Shown here piece after piece: positions 9,051-17,006 of a DNA stretch of 64,000 bases; position 1 is the first letter of the stretch, and each line of letters opens with the position of its first letter. The position numbers were made by a program, and so were the translations under genes. The notes below the pieces were generated by a model. It saw nothing but the letters and a program-made list of their open reading frames with translations, had not been told where the DNA came from and made no database searches. The DNA comes from Candidatus Zhuqueibacterota bacterium (lineage in GTDB: Bacteria > Zhuqueibacterota > Zhuqueibacteria > Oceanimicrobiales > Oceanimicrobiaceae). The stretch is from assembly GCA_029262055.1 (NCBI GenBank), contig JAJDAD010000049.1:1-64000 (forward strand), read 5' to 3'.

Positions 9051-10907
9051 TTAACTATTGATGATTTCACCATCAAAAACTTCGATTACTTTCTTAACGA
9101 TTGGAACAAGCAGGGCGTCGTCTTCTTTGGCATCAACACTGGTCTGTTCCAGAAGAGCCTGCTGCTCGTTTAGCACCTCCTGAAACTCTTCACTATCCTC
9201 TTTGCGACACTGCAGCCGCAGCCGGAAACCGGTAAGTTCCGCAATGGCGGTTTCGACGATGGCGTGGTTTTGCTCAACCGTTTTCAGGTGAAACCCACCC
9301 TGCTTGCCAAAAGAAACTTCCAGTGTGCCAGCTGTCAAATCGGTCGGGAACCCTTCGTTTAAAAAAGAGCCCAGATGTATTTTGTGGCTTTTTACCTGGT
9401 CGACGATACGCGGCCAGTCTGTTTTGATTTTGGCAAGCGAGACCGTGGAAGCCTCCTGAGCGGTAACGTCGTCCGGCTCAGGCGCCACAGGCGACGCTTC
9501 CCTTACCTCCGGAGCCGCTGAAGCCGCTTCTTTGAAAACGTTACTTATCTGCTTGATGGTAACGAAAGAGGAGGGGGTGCCGGGCTGGTGGTGCTGTGCT
9601 GGCAAAGATTCCGCAGACGCAGACGGGGGGTTCCCGCCCAATGACGTCGCCACAGGGCCGGCAGTCGCAGAGCCGGTTGACCGCGGGCGTTGCGCTGGCG
9701 GCGATCCCGCATCTGCAGACAGAGAGCTCCCGCCCAACGATGTACCCACGGAGCCGGTAGCAGAAGAACCGGTTGCCTCAAGCTTGTCCAGGTTGCGCAA
9801 CAGGGTATCCAGCTGCACACTGCTGTCCATCTTGATCATCTTGACCAGAGCCATTTCCAGAATCAATTTCGGATTGCTGCTGCGTTTCACATGAAAGGCT
9901 GCATCGGTGGCCAGATTTATCAAACGAAGCAGGTCTGTTTCTGAAAACGAACCGCCGGTCTCCCGGTAGCTTTGCTGGTAGGAGTCCAGGCCTTCAACCA
10001 GCTTGACATCGCCGGTGGCTTTTACAACTAAAGCATTTCGAAAATGCTCTGCCAGACCGTTCAAGAACTCCACGAGGTCGTAACCGTAGCGAAACACTTT
10101 CTCGACTAGCTCTAGACCAGCGGCCACATCCTTATTGGCCACAAGCTCGGAGCATTCGAAAAAGAAATCCTGGTCGATTACGCCCAACAACTCGCGGACA
10201 TTTTCAAGTTCAACTTTTTGACCGCTAAAGGAAACGACCTGGTCCAACAGGCTTTGACCGTCTCTTAGACTGCCATCAGCCTTGCGCGCAATCAGGTAGA
10301 GAGCCTCTTCAGCGATCACGATCTTTTCGGAAGCAGAGATCTCTTTGAGTGTATCTGCAATGGTACTTGTTGGAATTCTGCGGAAATCATAGCGCTGACA
10401 GCGGGACAGGATGGTCGCGGGAACCTTGTGCAGCTCTGTGGTGGCAAAAACAAACAGGACACGTGCCGGCGGTTCCTCCAGAGTCTTCAACAGAGCATTG
10501 AAGGCCTCGGTCGTAAGCATGTGAACTTCATCGATTATGTAGATTTTGTACTTGTTCTTGGAGGGCGCATACTTCAGGTTTTCGCGCAGGTTGCGCACTT
10601 CGTCTATGCCGCGGTTTGACGCGCCATCAACCTCAAAGACATCCAGGCTTCCGCCGGAAGCAATCTCTGTGCATGTAGAGCATTCATTACAGGGACTTGG
10701 ACTGCAACCCTGGTCGCAGTTAATAGCCTTGGCCAGGATGCGGGCGGTTGTTGTTTTACCAACACCGCGCGGACCGGAGAACAGGTAGGCGCCGGCGATA
10801 CGGTCACTAGTAATGGCATTTTTTAGCGTAGTGGTGACGTGGTCCTGAGAAACCACCTCCTCAAACTTCTTTGGACGCCATTTGCGCGCCAAAACCTGAT
10901 AAGACAT
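9051..10907 (-). CDS. dnaX: DNA polymerase III subunit gamma/tau
   Basis: Clamp-loader ATPase. It has the Walker A GPRGVGKT (45-52), zinc-binding cysteines C64, C73, C76 and C79, a DEVH box (126-129) and the SRC arginine finger (168-170). The start is ATG 10907 (MSYQVLARKWRPKKF), which matches the family and follows GGAGGG; a 21-codon upstream extension in the same frame was rejected. The protein is 618 residues. Residues of about 395-460 form a Ser/Gly/Ala/Pro linker made of two similar blocks (SVGTSLGG and PVATSLGG), probably an internal duplication. The remaining C-terminal part should bind the polymerase. No tau/gamma frameshift site was recognised. Confidence 0.97.
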   Translation of the reverse strand: MSYQVLARKWRPKKFEEVVSQDHVTTTLKNAITSDRIAGAYLFSGPRGVGKTTTARILAKAINCDQGCSPSPCNECSTCTEIASGGSLDVFEVDGASNRGIDEVRNLRENLKYAPSKNKYKIYIIDEVHMLTTEAFNALLKTLEEPPARVLFVFATTELHKVPATILSRCQRYDFRRIPTSTIADTLKEISASEKIVIAEEALYLIARKADGSLRDGQSLLDQVVSFSGQKVELENVRELLGVIDQDFFFECSELVANKDVAAGLELVEKVFRYGYDLVEFLNGLAEHFRNALVVKATGDVKLVEGLDSYQQSYRETGGSFSETDLLRLINLATDAAFHVKRSSNPKLILEMALVKMIKMDSSVQLDTLLRNLDKLEATGSSATGSVGTSLGGSSLSADAGSPPAQRPRSTGSATAGPVATSLGGNPPSASAESLPAQHHQPGTPSSFVTIKQISNVFKEAASAAPEVREASPVAPEPDDVTAQEASTVSLAKIKTDWPRIVDQVKSHKIHLGSFLNEGFPTDLTAGTLEVSFGKQGGFHLKTVEQNHAIVETAIAELTGFRLRLQCRKEDSEEFQEVLNEQQALLEQTSVDAKEDDALLVPIVKKVIEVFDGEIINS

Positions 10908-11144
10908 CCGACAGTTACCCTCCAGTCCGGTAACCAGCTTAACAACTCGCGGCAAGACAGAGCCGGCCACTCGCTATTGGGCCGGACCGGCGTACAGAGC
11001 ATACCAACAACGCCTCGCCTTCCGCATTGATGAACAACAGTATACCGCGCTCAAAGCACGCGATCAACAATCCTGCTGAAATTTCGAAAGAAAACAAACG
11101 GCTGTGCACCCATCTCCGACTCGCCCAACCAACGCGCAACAAAG

Positions 11145-11267
11145 CGAACAACTCCGGCCAAGCATTCCGTCGGCACATAGAATGAATGCTTACCGCTGCT
11201 ACCTTCCGGTCCTGACGGGGTTGGGCACAATCCTATTGCGAAGGACTTGGACCTTCAGCATTGTTCG
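11145..11267 (-). ncRNA. ffs: Signal recognition particle RNA, small bacterial type
   Basis: The minus strand contains GTCAGGACCGGAAGGTAGCA followed by GCGGTAAGC. This is the conserved SRP RNA domain IV tip with its GGAA tetraloop and the symmetric internal loop that binds Ffh. The flanks can fold back: CGAACAA at the 5' side (11261-11267) pairs with TTGTTCG at the 3' side (11145-11151), and GGTCCAAG roughly pairs with CTTGGCC inside that. The ends given are those of this outer helix and are approximate. At about 123 nt it is slightly longer than the 4.5S RNA of E. coli. It lies directly upstream of dnaX, a common location. Confidence 0.88.
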
Positions 11268-11375
11268 TCTCAATCACACCGAAGGAGGAAAAAGCCTCGG
11301 ATGGGAATTCGACCCTGCTATAGCGGATTGCAGGAAAAGGGCACCGCTAACTCCCCGTCTAGCACAGCCTTTCCG

Positions 11376-11448
<73 letters not shown>

Positions 11449-11487
11449 AGAAATCAATGATCGAGATACGACAAATGTCAACTTGAG

Positions 11488-11575
11488 CGGAGAGGGAGGG
11501 ATTCGAACCCCCGGTGACCAAAGGCCACAACGGTTTTCGAGACCGCCCCGATAAACCAGGCTCCGGCACCTCTCC
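11488..11575 (-). tRNA. tRNA-Ser (anticodon CGA)
   Basis: An 88-nt class II tRNA with a long variable arm. The acceptor GGAGAGG/CCTCTCC has discriminator G, and the anticodon stem GCGGT/ACCGT carries loop CTCGAAA. Anticodon CGA reads UCG. CCA is not encoded. It differs at only a handful of positions from the neighbouring tRNA-Ser(TGA), so the pair looks like a tandem duplication followed by anticodon change. Confidence 0.94.
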
Positions 11576-11629
11576 TGATATCGCACTGCACAAAAACCAG
11601 TGCAGCGTGCAGCGACTTTCGGTTAACAG

Positions 11630-11717
11630 CGGAGAGGGAGGGATTCGAACCCCCGGTGACCGTAAGGCCACAACGGTTTTCAAGACCGCCTCGATAAACC
11701 AGCTCCGACACCTCTCC
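11630..11717 (-). tRNA. tRNA-Ser (anticodon TGA)
   Basis: An 88-nt class II tRNA with the same acceptor (GGAGAGG), T arm and long variable arm as the adjacent tRNA-Ser(CGA). The anticodon loop is CTTGAAA. Anticodon TGA reads UCA and, by wobble, other UCN codons. CCA is not encoded. Confidence 0.94.
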
Positions 11718-11767
11718 ATAAAGAAAACAATCGACGATCACCAGGATTGTGAAACATCGATTGAATG

Positions 11768-11858
11768 CGGAGAGGCAGGGATTCGAACCCTGGGTGGAGC
11801 TTGTGACCCCACACACGATTTCCAGTCGTGCACCTTCGACCAACTCGGTCACCTCTCC
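11768..11858 (-). tRNA. tRNA-Ser (anticodon GGA)
   Basis: A 91-nt class II tRNA with acceptor GGAGAGG/CCTCTCC, anticodon stem CACGA/TCGTG, loop CTGGAAA and a long variable arm. Anticodon GGA reads UCC and UCU. Its first 10 nt (11849-11858) are also the last codons and stop of tadA, so the mRNA must be cut to release the tRNA 5' end. Confidence 0.94.
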
Positions 11859-12325
11859 TGGGCATTTTTCTGTCGCAATTTTTGAAAGAACGCTTGCAGA
11901 ATCCCCAGACACCTGGCCTCCCGGATGCCGCTGGTTACCAAGACATTGGACCGCAGGCTTGAATTCTGAAGAATGTGGACGGCCGAACCACAGGCACCCA
12001 TGCGGGAATCACTCACTCCGAAAACGACGTGAGGAATTCGGGAAAGATAAATTGCACCAGCGCACATCGGACAGGGCTCCTTCGTTACATACAGAACCGC
12101 ATCATCGAGTCGCCAACCTTCGAGGAAATCCGCCGCGGCCGTTATGGCGATCATTTCAGCATGTGCGGTGGCATCTTTAAGCGACTCCACCATGTTGTAC
12201 CCGCGCCCCACTATTCTGTCGCCAGCGACAACAACCGCACCAACGGGAACTTCATCCTTCTTAAACGCTTTTTCCGCCTCACGATAGGCATGATCCATCC
12301 ACTTTTCGTGAGTCGTATTTAACAC
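11849..12325 (-). CDS. tadA: tRNA-specific adenosine deaminase TadA
   Basis: Converts A34 to inosine in tRNA-Arg(ACG), which lets one tRNA read CGU, CGC and CGA. The zinc deaminase motifs are intact: HAE at 55-57 (zinc His and catalytic Glu) and PCPMC at 84-88 (two zinc Cys). The length is 158 from the GTG at 12325; a second possible start is the ATG nine codons on, but neither has a strong ribosome site. The gene lies between its expected substrate, tRNA-Arg(ACG) ending at 12348, and tRNA-Ser(GGA), which its 3' end overlaps by 10 nt. It must be transcribed with the tRNAs. Confidence 0.96.
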   Translation of the reverse strand: MLNTTHEKWMDHAYREAEKAFKKDEVPVGAVVVAGDRIVGRGYNMVESLKDATAHAEMIAITAAADFLEGWRLDDAVLYVTKEPCPMCAGAIYLSRIPHVVFGVSDSRMGACGSAVHILQNSSLRSNVLVTSGIREARCLGILQAFFQKLRQKNAQER

Positions 12326-12347
12326 TAAAACCTGTTCCTAAAAATGG

Positions 12348-12421
12348 TACGCCCGAAGGGACTCGAACCCCTAACCTCTTGGTCCGTAGCCAAGCGCTCT
12401 ATCCAATTGAGCTACGGGCGC
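12348..12421 (-). tRNA. tRNA-Arg (anticodon ACG)
   Basis: A 74-nt cloverleaf with acceptor GCGCCCG/CGGGCGT, D arm GCTC/GAGC, anticodon stem CTTGG/CCAAG and loop CTACGGA. The A at position 34 is the substrate of TadA, encoded 22 nt downstream. The trinucleotide CCA follows the discriminator A in the gene (12345-12347), so the 3' end may be encoded here. Confidence 0.95.
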
Positions 12422-12452
12422 ACAAAAATGTCCACAACAAAAACCTGCTTGG

Positions 12453-12525
12453 TAGCGCATACGGGAGTCGAACCCGTGTTACCGGCGTGAGAGGCCGGCG
12501 TCCTAGACCACTAGACGAATGCGCC
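12453..12525 (-). tRNA. tRNA-Glu (anticodon CTC)
   Basis: A 73-nt cloverleaf with acceptor GGCGCAT/ATGCGCT, anticodon stem CCGGC/GCCGG and loop CTCTCAC. Anticodon CTC reads GAG. CCA is encoded after the discriminator (12450-12452). It is the first gene of the tRNA run and starts about 15 nt after the predicted transcription start. Confidence 0.94.
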
Positions 12526-12547
12526 GAGAACAAATTTTCGAGTCAAA

Positions 12548-12576
12548 AATATACCATTTGAGCAAAATAAAAGCAA
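12548..12576 (-). promoter_or_regulatory. Predicted sigma70-type promoter of the tRNA-tadA-SRP RNA run
   Basis: Reading the minus strand, TTGCTT (12571-12576), a 17-nt spacer and TATATT (12548-12553) precede tRNA-Glu, placing the start near 12541. The same -10 sequence and spacer length recur at several other gene starts in this window. Confidence 0.65.
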
Positions 12577-13144
12577 GGGTTATTTTCCTTGCCGGCGGAG
12601 CAAAAAGTACTCGCAAAACTCTGTTTTCCGGTACTCTTAGGGACCTCCCCCGGAAGAGCATTTGTGACATGCAGACAGATACTGCACCGATTATCGCTGG
12701 AGGTTGAATGACAAGACGAGCCTTGATTGCCATGTTCTGTGACATGGCTGGCTTTGTGCAGCGTGGAGCTCCGTAGCGCAGAGCAGGGGAAAAACAAGAT
12801 CGAGTCCTGGCATACGTACTGGGACTGGGGCTTCAGCGATGCCAGCTATGCCGATAAAGTTGCTGCCGCACTGGAGGCCGTTGAGAACCTGCCGGAGTTT
12901 GACCATGCTTCCGTCGGCCTTGACTTACTCGGCTTCTACTGCGACCGGTATGAAGTCGGCTCAGCACAGACGCATTGAAAAACGACCCACGCACACCTTC
13001 AGCTTTACCCTAAGTGCGGCCTGCAAACCTGCGAACGAACCCTGGCGAGAGAAGCACAGAAGACAATTCCCCATTGAGTAAAACCTGAACCATGCCGATG
13101 GATCCTTAAAAGCCCTACGAAAACGACCAGCGGGACGATTAAAA
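12577..13144. other. Low-coding 0.57 kb stretch with a possible gene remnant
   Basis: No convincing intact gene is visible. On the plus strand a 22-codon reading from 12708 (MTRRALIAMFCDMAGFV) ends at a stop. A different frame from about 12790 to 12978 reads WGFSDASYADKVAAALEAVE and GLDLLGFYCDRYEVG, which looks protein-like. The short IAMFCDMAGF string recalls the metal-binding start of class III nucleotide cyclases, but it is too short to rely on. A frameshifted remnant is possible. The stretch separates the tRNA promoter from the plus-strand response regulator. Confidence 0.3.
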
Positions 13145-13513
13145 ATGGCAAACAACAAGATCTTAATTGTGGAAGACGATGAGGCTTTTCTATCCCTGAT
13201 TAAGCTCTCTTTGGGCGACATGGAACTCGACGTTGCCGTCGCTCAGGATGGAGCCACCGCCCTAACACGTGTGTCTGAAAGCTCGTTTGATCTGATAATA
13301 AGTGATTTTCGCCTACCTCAGATTCATGGCGGAGAAATTGTGCGGGCGGCGCGTGCACAAAACAACGATTGTCAGGCCATCATCATCAGCGCGGCGGATT
13401 CGGCAACCATTGCGGCCGACTTGGGCAACATCGAACTCGCCGGATTTCTCCAAAAACCACTCTCTCCCATCGACTTGCGACGGTTGGTTACCAGAGCGCT
13501 GCATACCTCCTGA
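13145..13513 (+). CDS. Stand-alone response regulator receiver protein
   Basis: A 122-residue single REC domain with the acidic pair in VEDDE (9-13), the phospho-acceptor Asp in LIISDFRLPQ near residue 54, the Ser/Thr switch in IIISAADS (near 80) and the conserved Lys in LQKPLSP (near 104). There is no output domain, so it should act by binding a partner, as CheY and Spo0F do. No histidine kinase is adjacent. It is the only confident plus-strand gene in the first 40 kb and converges on the minus-strand gene ending at 13551. Confidence 0.9.
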   Translation: MANNKILIVEDDEAFLSLIKLSLGDMELDVAVAQDGATALTRVSESSFDLIISDFRLPQIHGGEIVRAARAQNNDCQAIIISAADSATIAADLGNIELAGFLQKPLSPIDLRRLVTRALHTS

Positions 13514-13550
13514 GCTACCTCCAACTCGGACAGGGGCCACCTAGGTGAGG

Positions 13551-14207
13551 CTACTCATCCTCTGGGGTCGTCGTATGCTCTTTTATGGCGGCTACGCCTT
13601 TCACTTTACCCAGAACCCGCCCGCCAGCGATCAAGTGTAGTTCGACGCGTCTGTTTTTGTCTTCGACAATGATGTCGCCCTCGACTACAGAACCTTCAGC
13701 GAGCCGGATGATGAGCAATTCACCTCCGTCCGCATCCCTTCCTTGCACCCGAACATCGTTCTTGATCCGGCTGGCCCCCAGTAAGATGATGTTGCCGAAG
13801 CCTGTCTCGACGTTTTCATTCACGACCGCACTGTGCAAGGTAACCTTGCCATTTATGGTAGTGACGCTTCCGTCGACACTGCTGCCGGAGCCGAGAACGA
13901 CGGAACCGTTCAACGTTTCAATATTGCCATGCACTACCACGTGCTTACCGAGGTCTATTTTGCCATTGGCCGCCTGCAGATTCGCGGTTTCCGAATCACG
14001 ATCTACTGCAATCCGGCCGTTGACGGTTCGGCAGTCTTGCACACGACAGCCTTGCCCTATCGCAATGTTGCCATTGACGGTGTTTAAGCTAACTTGTCTG
14101 GTTTCTCCGTCCGGCACCGCAATGTTCTCGTTTACACCGAAGTCGCAGGCCAACCAAACAGTAGCCTGAGCCAGGCAGAGAGCCCATGTCATTGCTCGTT
14201 TCTTCAT
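13551..14207 (-). CDS. Exported repeat protein, predicted beta-solenoid, probable lipoprotein
   Basis: Function not known. The N-terminus MKKRAMTWALCLAQATVWLAC looks like a signal peptide with Cys21 as a weak lipobox. Residues 44-140 contain six regularly spaced motifs (VNGNI, VNGRI, ANGKI, LNGSV, INGKV, GFGNI) at 18- or 19-residue steps, as expected of a right-handed beta-helix; similar NG repeats occur in DUF4097-like and bactofilin-like proteins. The C-terminal 70 residues lack the repeat. It follows the ABC-F gene by 19 nt and could be the last gene of that transcript. An envelope location is inferred from the signal sequence only. Confidence 0.8.
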   Translation of the reverse strand: MKKRAMTWALCLAQATVWLACDFGVNENIAVPDGETRQVSLNTVNGNIAIGQGCRVQDCRTVNGRIAVDRDSETANLQAANGKIDLGKHVVVHGNIETLNGSVVLGSGSSVDGSVTTINGKVTLHSAVVNENVETGFGNIILLGASRIKNDVRVQGRDADGGELLIIRLAEGSVVEGDIIVEDKNRRVELHLIAGGRVLGKVKGVAAIKEHTTTPEDE

Positions 14208-14226
14208 TTAATTCGCTACTCTCCCG

Positions 14227-16086
14227 CTAACCTTCCAGGACCTTGAGCTTTTCCTCAAATTCTCTGGATTTCTGTTCAAACCTGGATGTGGCTGTTACTA
14301 GATCGCTGTATTTTTGATCGAGGGCTTTCTTCACTTCGCCCTCGCGCTTTGCCAAATCTGCGATGGCCGCCCGGTCACCATTTTGTGATGCGGCAAGCAG
14401 CGCCATCCCCATTTCTACAAGTTCATTTTCACCGCCAGCGATTTTGACCTCCAGTTCCGCAACCAATGACTCTAGTGGTTTCAGCGTCCTGGATCTGTCC
14501 TGAATAATCCTGGCCTTTTGTTTGCGCAGCGCCTTGCGGTCCGGAGATTTTGTGCCGGGCTTCGAGTCCAGGGGTTCCGTATCGTTGCGCTCGCCCTCCT
14601 CGCTGGTCCAGCCCAGAGTGTCCAGGAAGTCCTGGTAGCCACCCTCGTGCAAAAATGGACGACCGCGATCAAACACCAAGAGACGAGTGGCCAGGGTCTT
14701 CAGAAACATCTCATTGTGGGTGATCAGCACCACGGCACCGGGGAACGAGTCGATGGCTGCCATGAGTGAGTCGCAAGACTCCATGTCCAGATGATTCGTC
14801 GGCTCATCGAGAAGAAGCAGGTGGTACGGCGATACCAGCAACTTGGCAAGCAAAACGCGGCTCTTCTCACCGCCGGACAAGACCGATATCTTCTTCAATG
14901 CCTGGTCACCGCTGAACATCATCGCACCGGCGACGTCCCGGGCCTGTTGCCGCGTACAGGATTCCGAAGTGGACACTATTTCTTCCTCGACGGTCCGGGC
15001 GGGATCGAGGGCGGCTGTATTGGTTTGCTCAAAATACCCGACTTTCAATGAAGGGTGGCTTCGGATGTCGCCAACTTTTGCCTCCAGTTCGCTGGAAAGA
15101 ATTTTCAGCAAGGTTGTTTTACCGTGGCCATTTGGCCCAACGATACAAATCCTGTCATCCCGGGCAACGGTGAAGTTGAGCCCATCGAAGAGGAGTGGAT
15201 TTTCGGGCGTATAACCGAAAGCGATGTCGTCCACCTCCATCATAATCTTCCCGGAAAACGGGGCCCCCTTGAAAGCAAAGTCCAATGTTTCGATTTTCTC
15301 AAGTTTCGTGTTACGCTCTTTTTTCTCAAGCGTTTTCACGCGGGATTGCACCATGTTCGCCAACCTGGCTTTGGCTCTGAACCGGCGGATAAAAAGCTCA
15401 ACGTCCTTACGTCTCTTTTCATCGTTCAGCCTGGTTTTTTCATAAACCTCCTCCTCGGTCGCAATCTGTGAGTAGAGCTTGTCCGTTGTACCCTGGATTT
15501 TGCGGACGCGGCGACGGTGGATCCCCAATGTGTGTGTGGTCACACTGTCCATGAAACTCCGGTCATGCGTTATCAGCAGAAGCTCGCCCTTCCAGGCGTT
15601 CAGGAATCGTATTAACCACCTGATCGACACAATGTCCAGGTAGTTGGTCGGCTCATCGAGAAGGAGAAGGTCAGGCCCGGAAACCAAGACTTTGGCGAGA
15701 TTGAGCCTTACCTGCAAACCACCGGAAAACTCGGATGGCGGCCGCGCCATGTCCTCGGCCTGGAAACCGAGGCCGAAGAGAATTTTTTCTGCGCGCCAGG
15801 AGTCATACGCCTGGTCGGGCCTGAGCCCAAGACACGCTTCCTCCAACACCGACGCCCTGGTGAAATTCAAGTGCTGCTCGAGATAACCAACCTGGTAGCC
15901 TTGCGGAACACTGATGGACCCGGAATCCGCGGCCTCGCGGCCGATAATCAGGCGAAACAGAGTTGTCTTGCCGTGGCCGTTTCTGCCGACCACACCGAGC
16001 CGTTCTCTTGGATTCAAGCTAAAACTGACGCCGTCGAAGAGATCCTGGCCGCCATAGGATTTGCAGAGATTGGATACTTTAAGCAT
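14227..16086 (-). CDS. ABC-F family ATPase
   Basis: A 619-residue soluble protein with two ABC nucleotide-binding domains and no membrane segments. Domain 1 has Walker A GRNGHGKTT, signature FSGGLQVR and Walker B LLLLDEPTNYLD. Domain 2 has GPNGHGKTT, LSGGEKSR and LLLLDEPTNHLD. A charged linker of about 80 residues separates them, and a coiled-coil tail (about 530-619, ending EEKLKVLEG) follows, as in Uup and YfmR. ABC-F proteins act on ribosomes, resolving stalled translation or protecting against antibiotics; which applies here cannot be told. The ATG at 16086 directly abuts the hydrolase stop. Confidence 0.93.
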   Translation of the reverse strand: MLKVSNLCKSYGGQDLFDGVSFSLNPRERLGVVGRNGHGKTTLFRLIIGREAADSGSISVPQGYQVGYLEQHLNFTRASVLEEACLGLRPDQAYDSWRAEKILFGLGFQAEDMARPPSEFSGGLQVRLNLAKVLVSGPDLLLLDEPTNYLDIVSIRWLIRFLNAWKGELLLITHDRSFMDSVTTHTLGIHRRRVRKIQGTTDKLYSQIATEEEVYEKTRLNDEKRRKDVELFIRRFRAKARLANMVQSRVKTLEKKERNTKLEKIETLDFAFKGAPFSGKIMMEVDDIAFGYTPENPLLFDGLNFTVARDDRICIVGPNGHGKTTLLKILSSELEAKVGDIRSHPSLKVGYFEQTNTAALDPARTVEEEIVSTSESCTRQQARDVAGAMMFSGDQALKKISVLSGGEKSRVLLAKLLVSPYHLLLLDEPTNHLDMESCDSLMAAIDSFPGAVVLITHNEMFLKTLATRLLVFDRGRPFLHEGGYQDFLDTLGWTSEEGERNDTEPLDSKPGTKSPDRKALRKQKARIIQDRSRTLKPLESLVAELEVKIAGGENELVEMGMALLAASQNGDRAAIADLAKREGEVKKALDQKYSDLVTATSRFEQKSREFEEKLKVLEG

Positions 16087-16920
16087 CTACTGTTTCGCGG
16101 GGTTGGTCTTCAGGCAGTTTTTTATGAAATTTTGCAGGCGACGAAAGTACTCCTGGCCGCCAACCACATAGGTGTCATTATGGCCGGCGCCTTTTATGGT
16201 ATAAAACGACTTGGGTTGATTCGCCGTGTCGAACACTTTCTTGCCGAGGTCAAACGGAACGATCTCGTCGGCGTCTCCGTGGATTGCAAGGACCGGCACC
16301 TGAATCAACGGCACTTTACGCTCAGTCTCAAACTTCGTTTTGATAATCCAGTCCAGCGGAACAAACGGTATCAGGCCCTTTGCCATATCCGCAGCCGAGG
16401 TAAAGGTCGACTCCAGGACCAACCCGGCGCTGGCTCGTTTCGTCGCCAGATCCGCGGCAACCGCGCCGCCCAGAGAGCGGCCGAAGATAATCAGCCGGGA
16501 CGGCTTGACCCGGCGTTCCGAAATCAGGTAGTCGTACGCGGCCTCTGCATCGAGGTAGACACCACTCTCCGCAGGAACGCCGGTACTGCGCCCGTACCCC
16601 CGATAATCGAAAATGAATACGTTGAGCGGAGTTTCCGCCAGCCTTGCCAGGTTGTCCAGACGGTCGGAGATATTGCCGGCATTGCCGTGGCACCAAAGCA
16701 CAGTAGCAACTGCAGTATCAGACTGAACAAGCCAGCCATGTAACCGAACATCGTCAGAGGTGTCAAAATAAATATCTTCGACGTCGAGCCCGAACTTCTC
16801 CGGGTGCCAGTACCCGTTCGGAAACTTGACCGGGTAAAACACCATTTTCTGCTCCAGCAAACGGACAAGGGCAGCAAACAGCAGCAACACCGCAAACAGG
16901 GTAAGGAGGACTTTCATCAT
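16087..16920 (-). CDS. Membrane-anchored alpha/beta hydrolase (BEM46-like)
   Basis: Serine hydrolase of unknown substrate. After an N-terminal membrane segment (VLLTLFAVLLLFAALVRLL) the 277-residue protein has the oxyanion motif WCHGNAGN (76-83), nucleophile elbow GRSLGG with Ser149, acid residue in HGDADEIVP (probably Asp218) and His247 in GAGHND. This pattern and the KMVFYPVKFPNGYW opening resemble the BEM46/YfhR family. The frame is open further upstream, but the ATG at 16920 is chosen because the tpx terminator hairpin occupies 16945-16984. First gene of a probable three-gene transcript with the ABC-F ATPase and the repeat protein. Confidence 0.88.
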   Translation of the reverse strand: MMKVLLTLFAVLLLFAALVRLLEQKMVFYPVKFPNGYWHPEKFGLDVEDIYFDTSDDVRLHGWLVQSDTAVATVLWCHGNAGNISDRLDNLARLAETPLNVFIFDYRGYGRSTGVPAESGVYLDAEAAYDYLISERRVKPSRLIIFGRSLGGAVAADLATKRASAGLVLESTFTSAADMAKGLIPFVPLDWIIKTKFETERKVPLIQVPVLAIHGDADEIVPFDLGKKVFDTANQPKSFYTIKGAGHNDTYVVGGQEYFRRLQNFIKNCLKTNPAKQ

Positions 16921-16944
16921 GTCAGACGAAGGCAGCCGTTCTAG

Positions 16945-16984
16945 AAAAAAAGCTCCTCCCCGTGTCGAAAACACCGGGAGGAGC
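16945..16984 (-). terminator. Intrinsic terminator downstream of tpx
   Basis: On the minus strand the arms at 16971-16984 and 16952-16965 form a 14-bp stem with one mismatch around a 5-nt loop, followed by seven T (plus-strand A at 16945-16951). It starts 22 nt after the tpx stop and argues against starting the hydrolase gene upstream of it. Confidence 0.88.
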
Positions 16985-17006
16985 CAACTTTCACAGAAAG
17001 CCTTCG

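Noticed and set aside
9051-10907. Programmed frameshift in dnaX giving a separate gamma product
   Set aside because: No slippery A-rich heptamer with a following stem was recognised in the expected region.
10908-10970. 21-codon N-terminal extension of DnaX
   Set aside because: MSYQVLARKWRPKKF is the family start and has a ribosome site; the extension is not conserved-looking.
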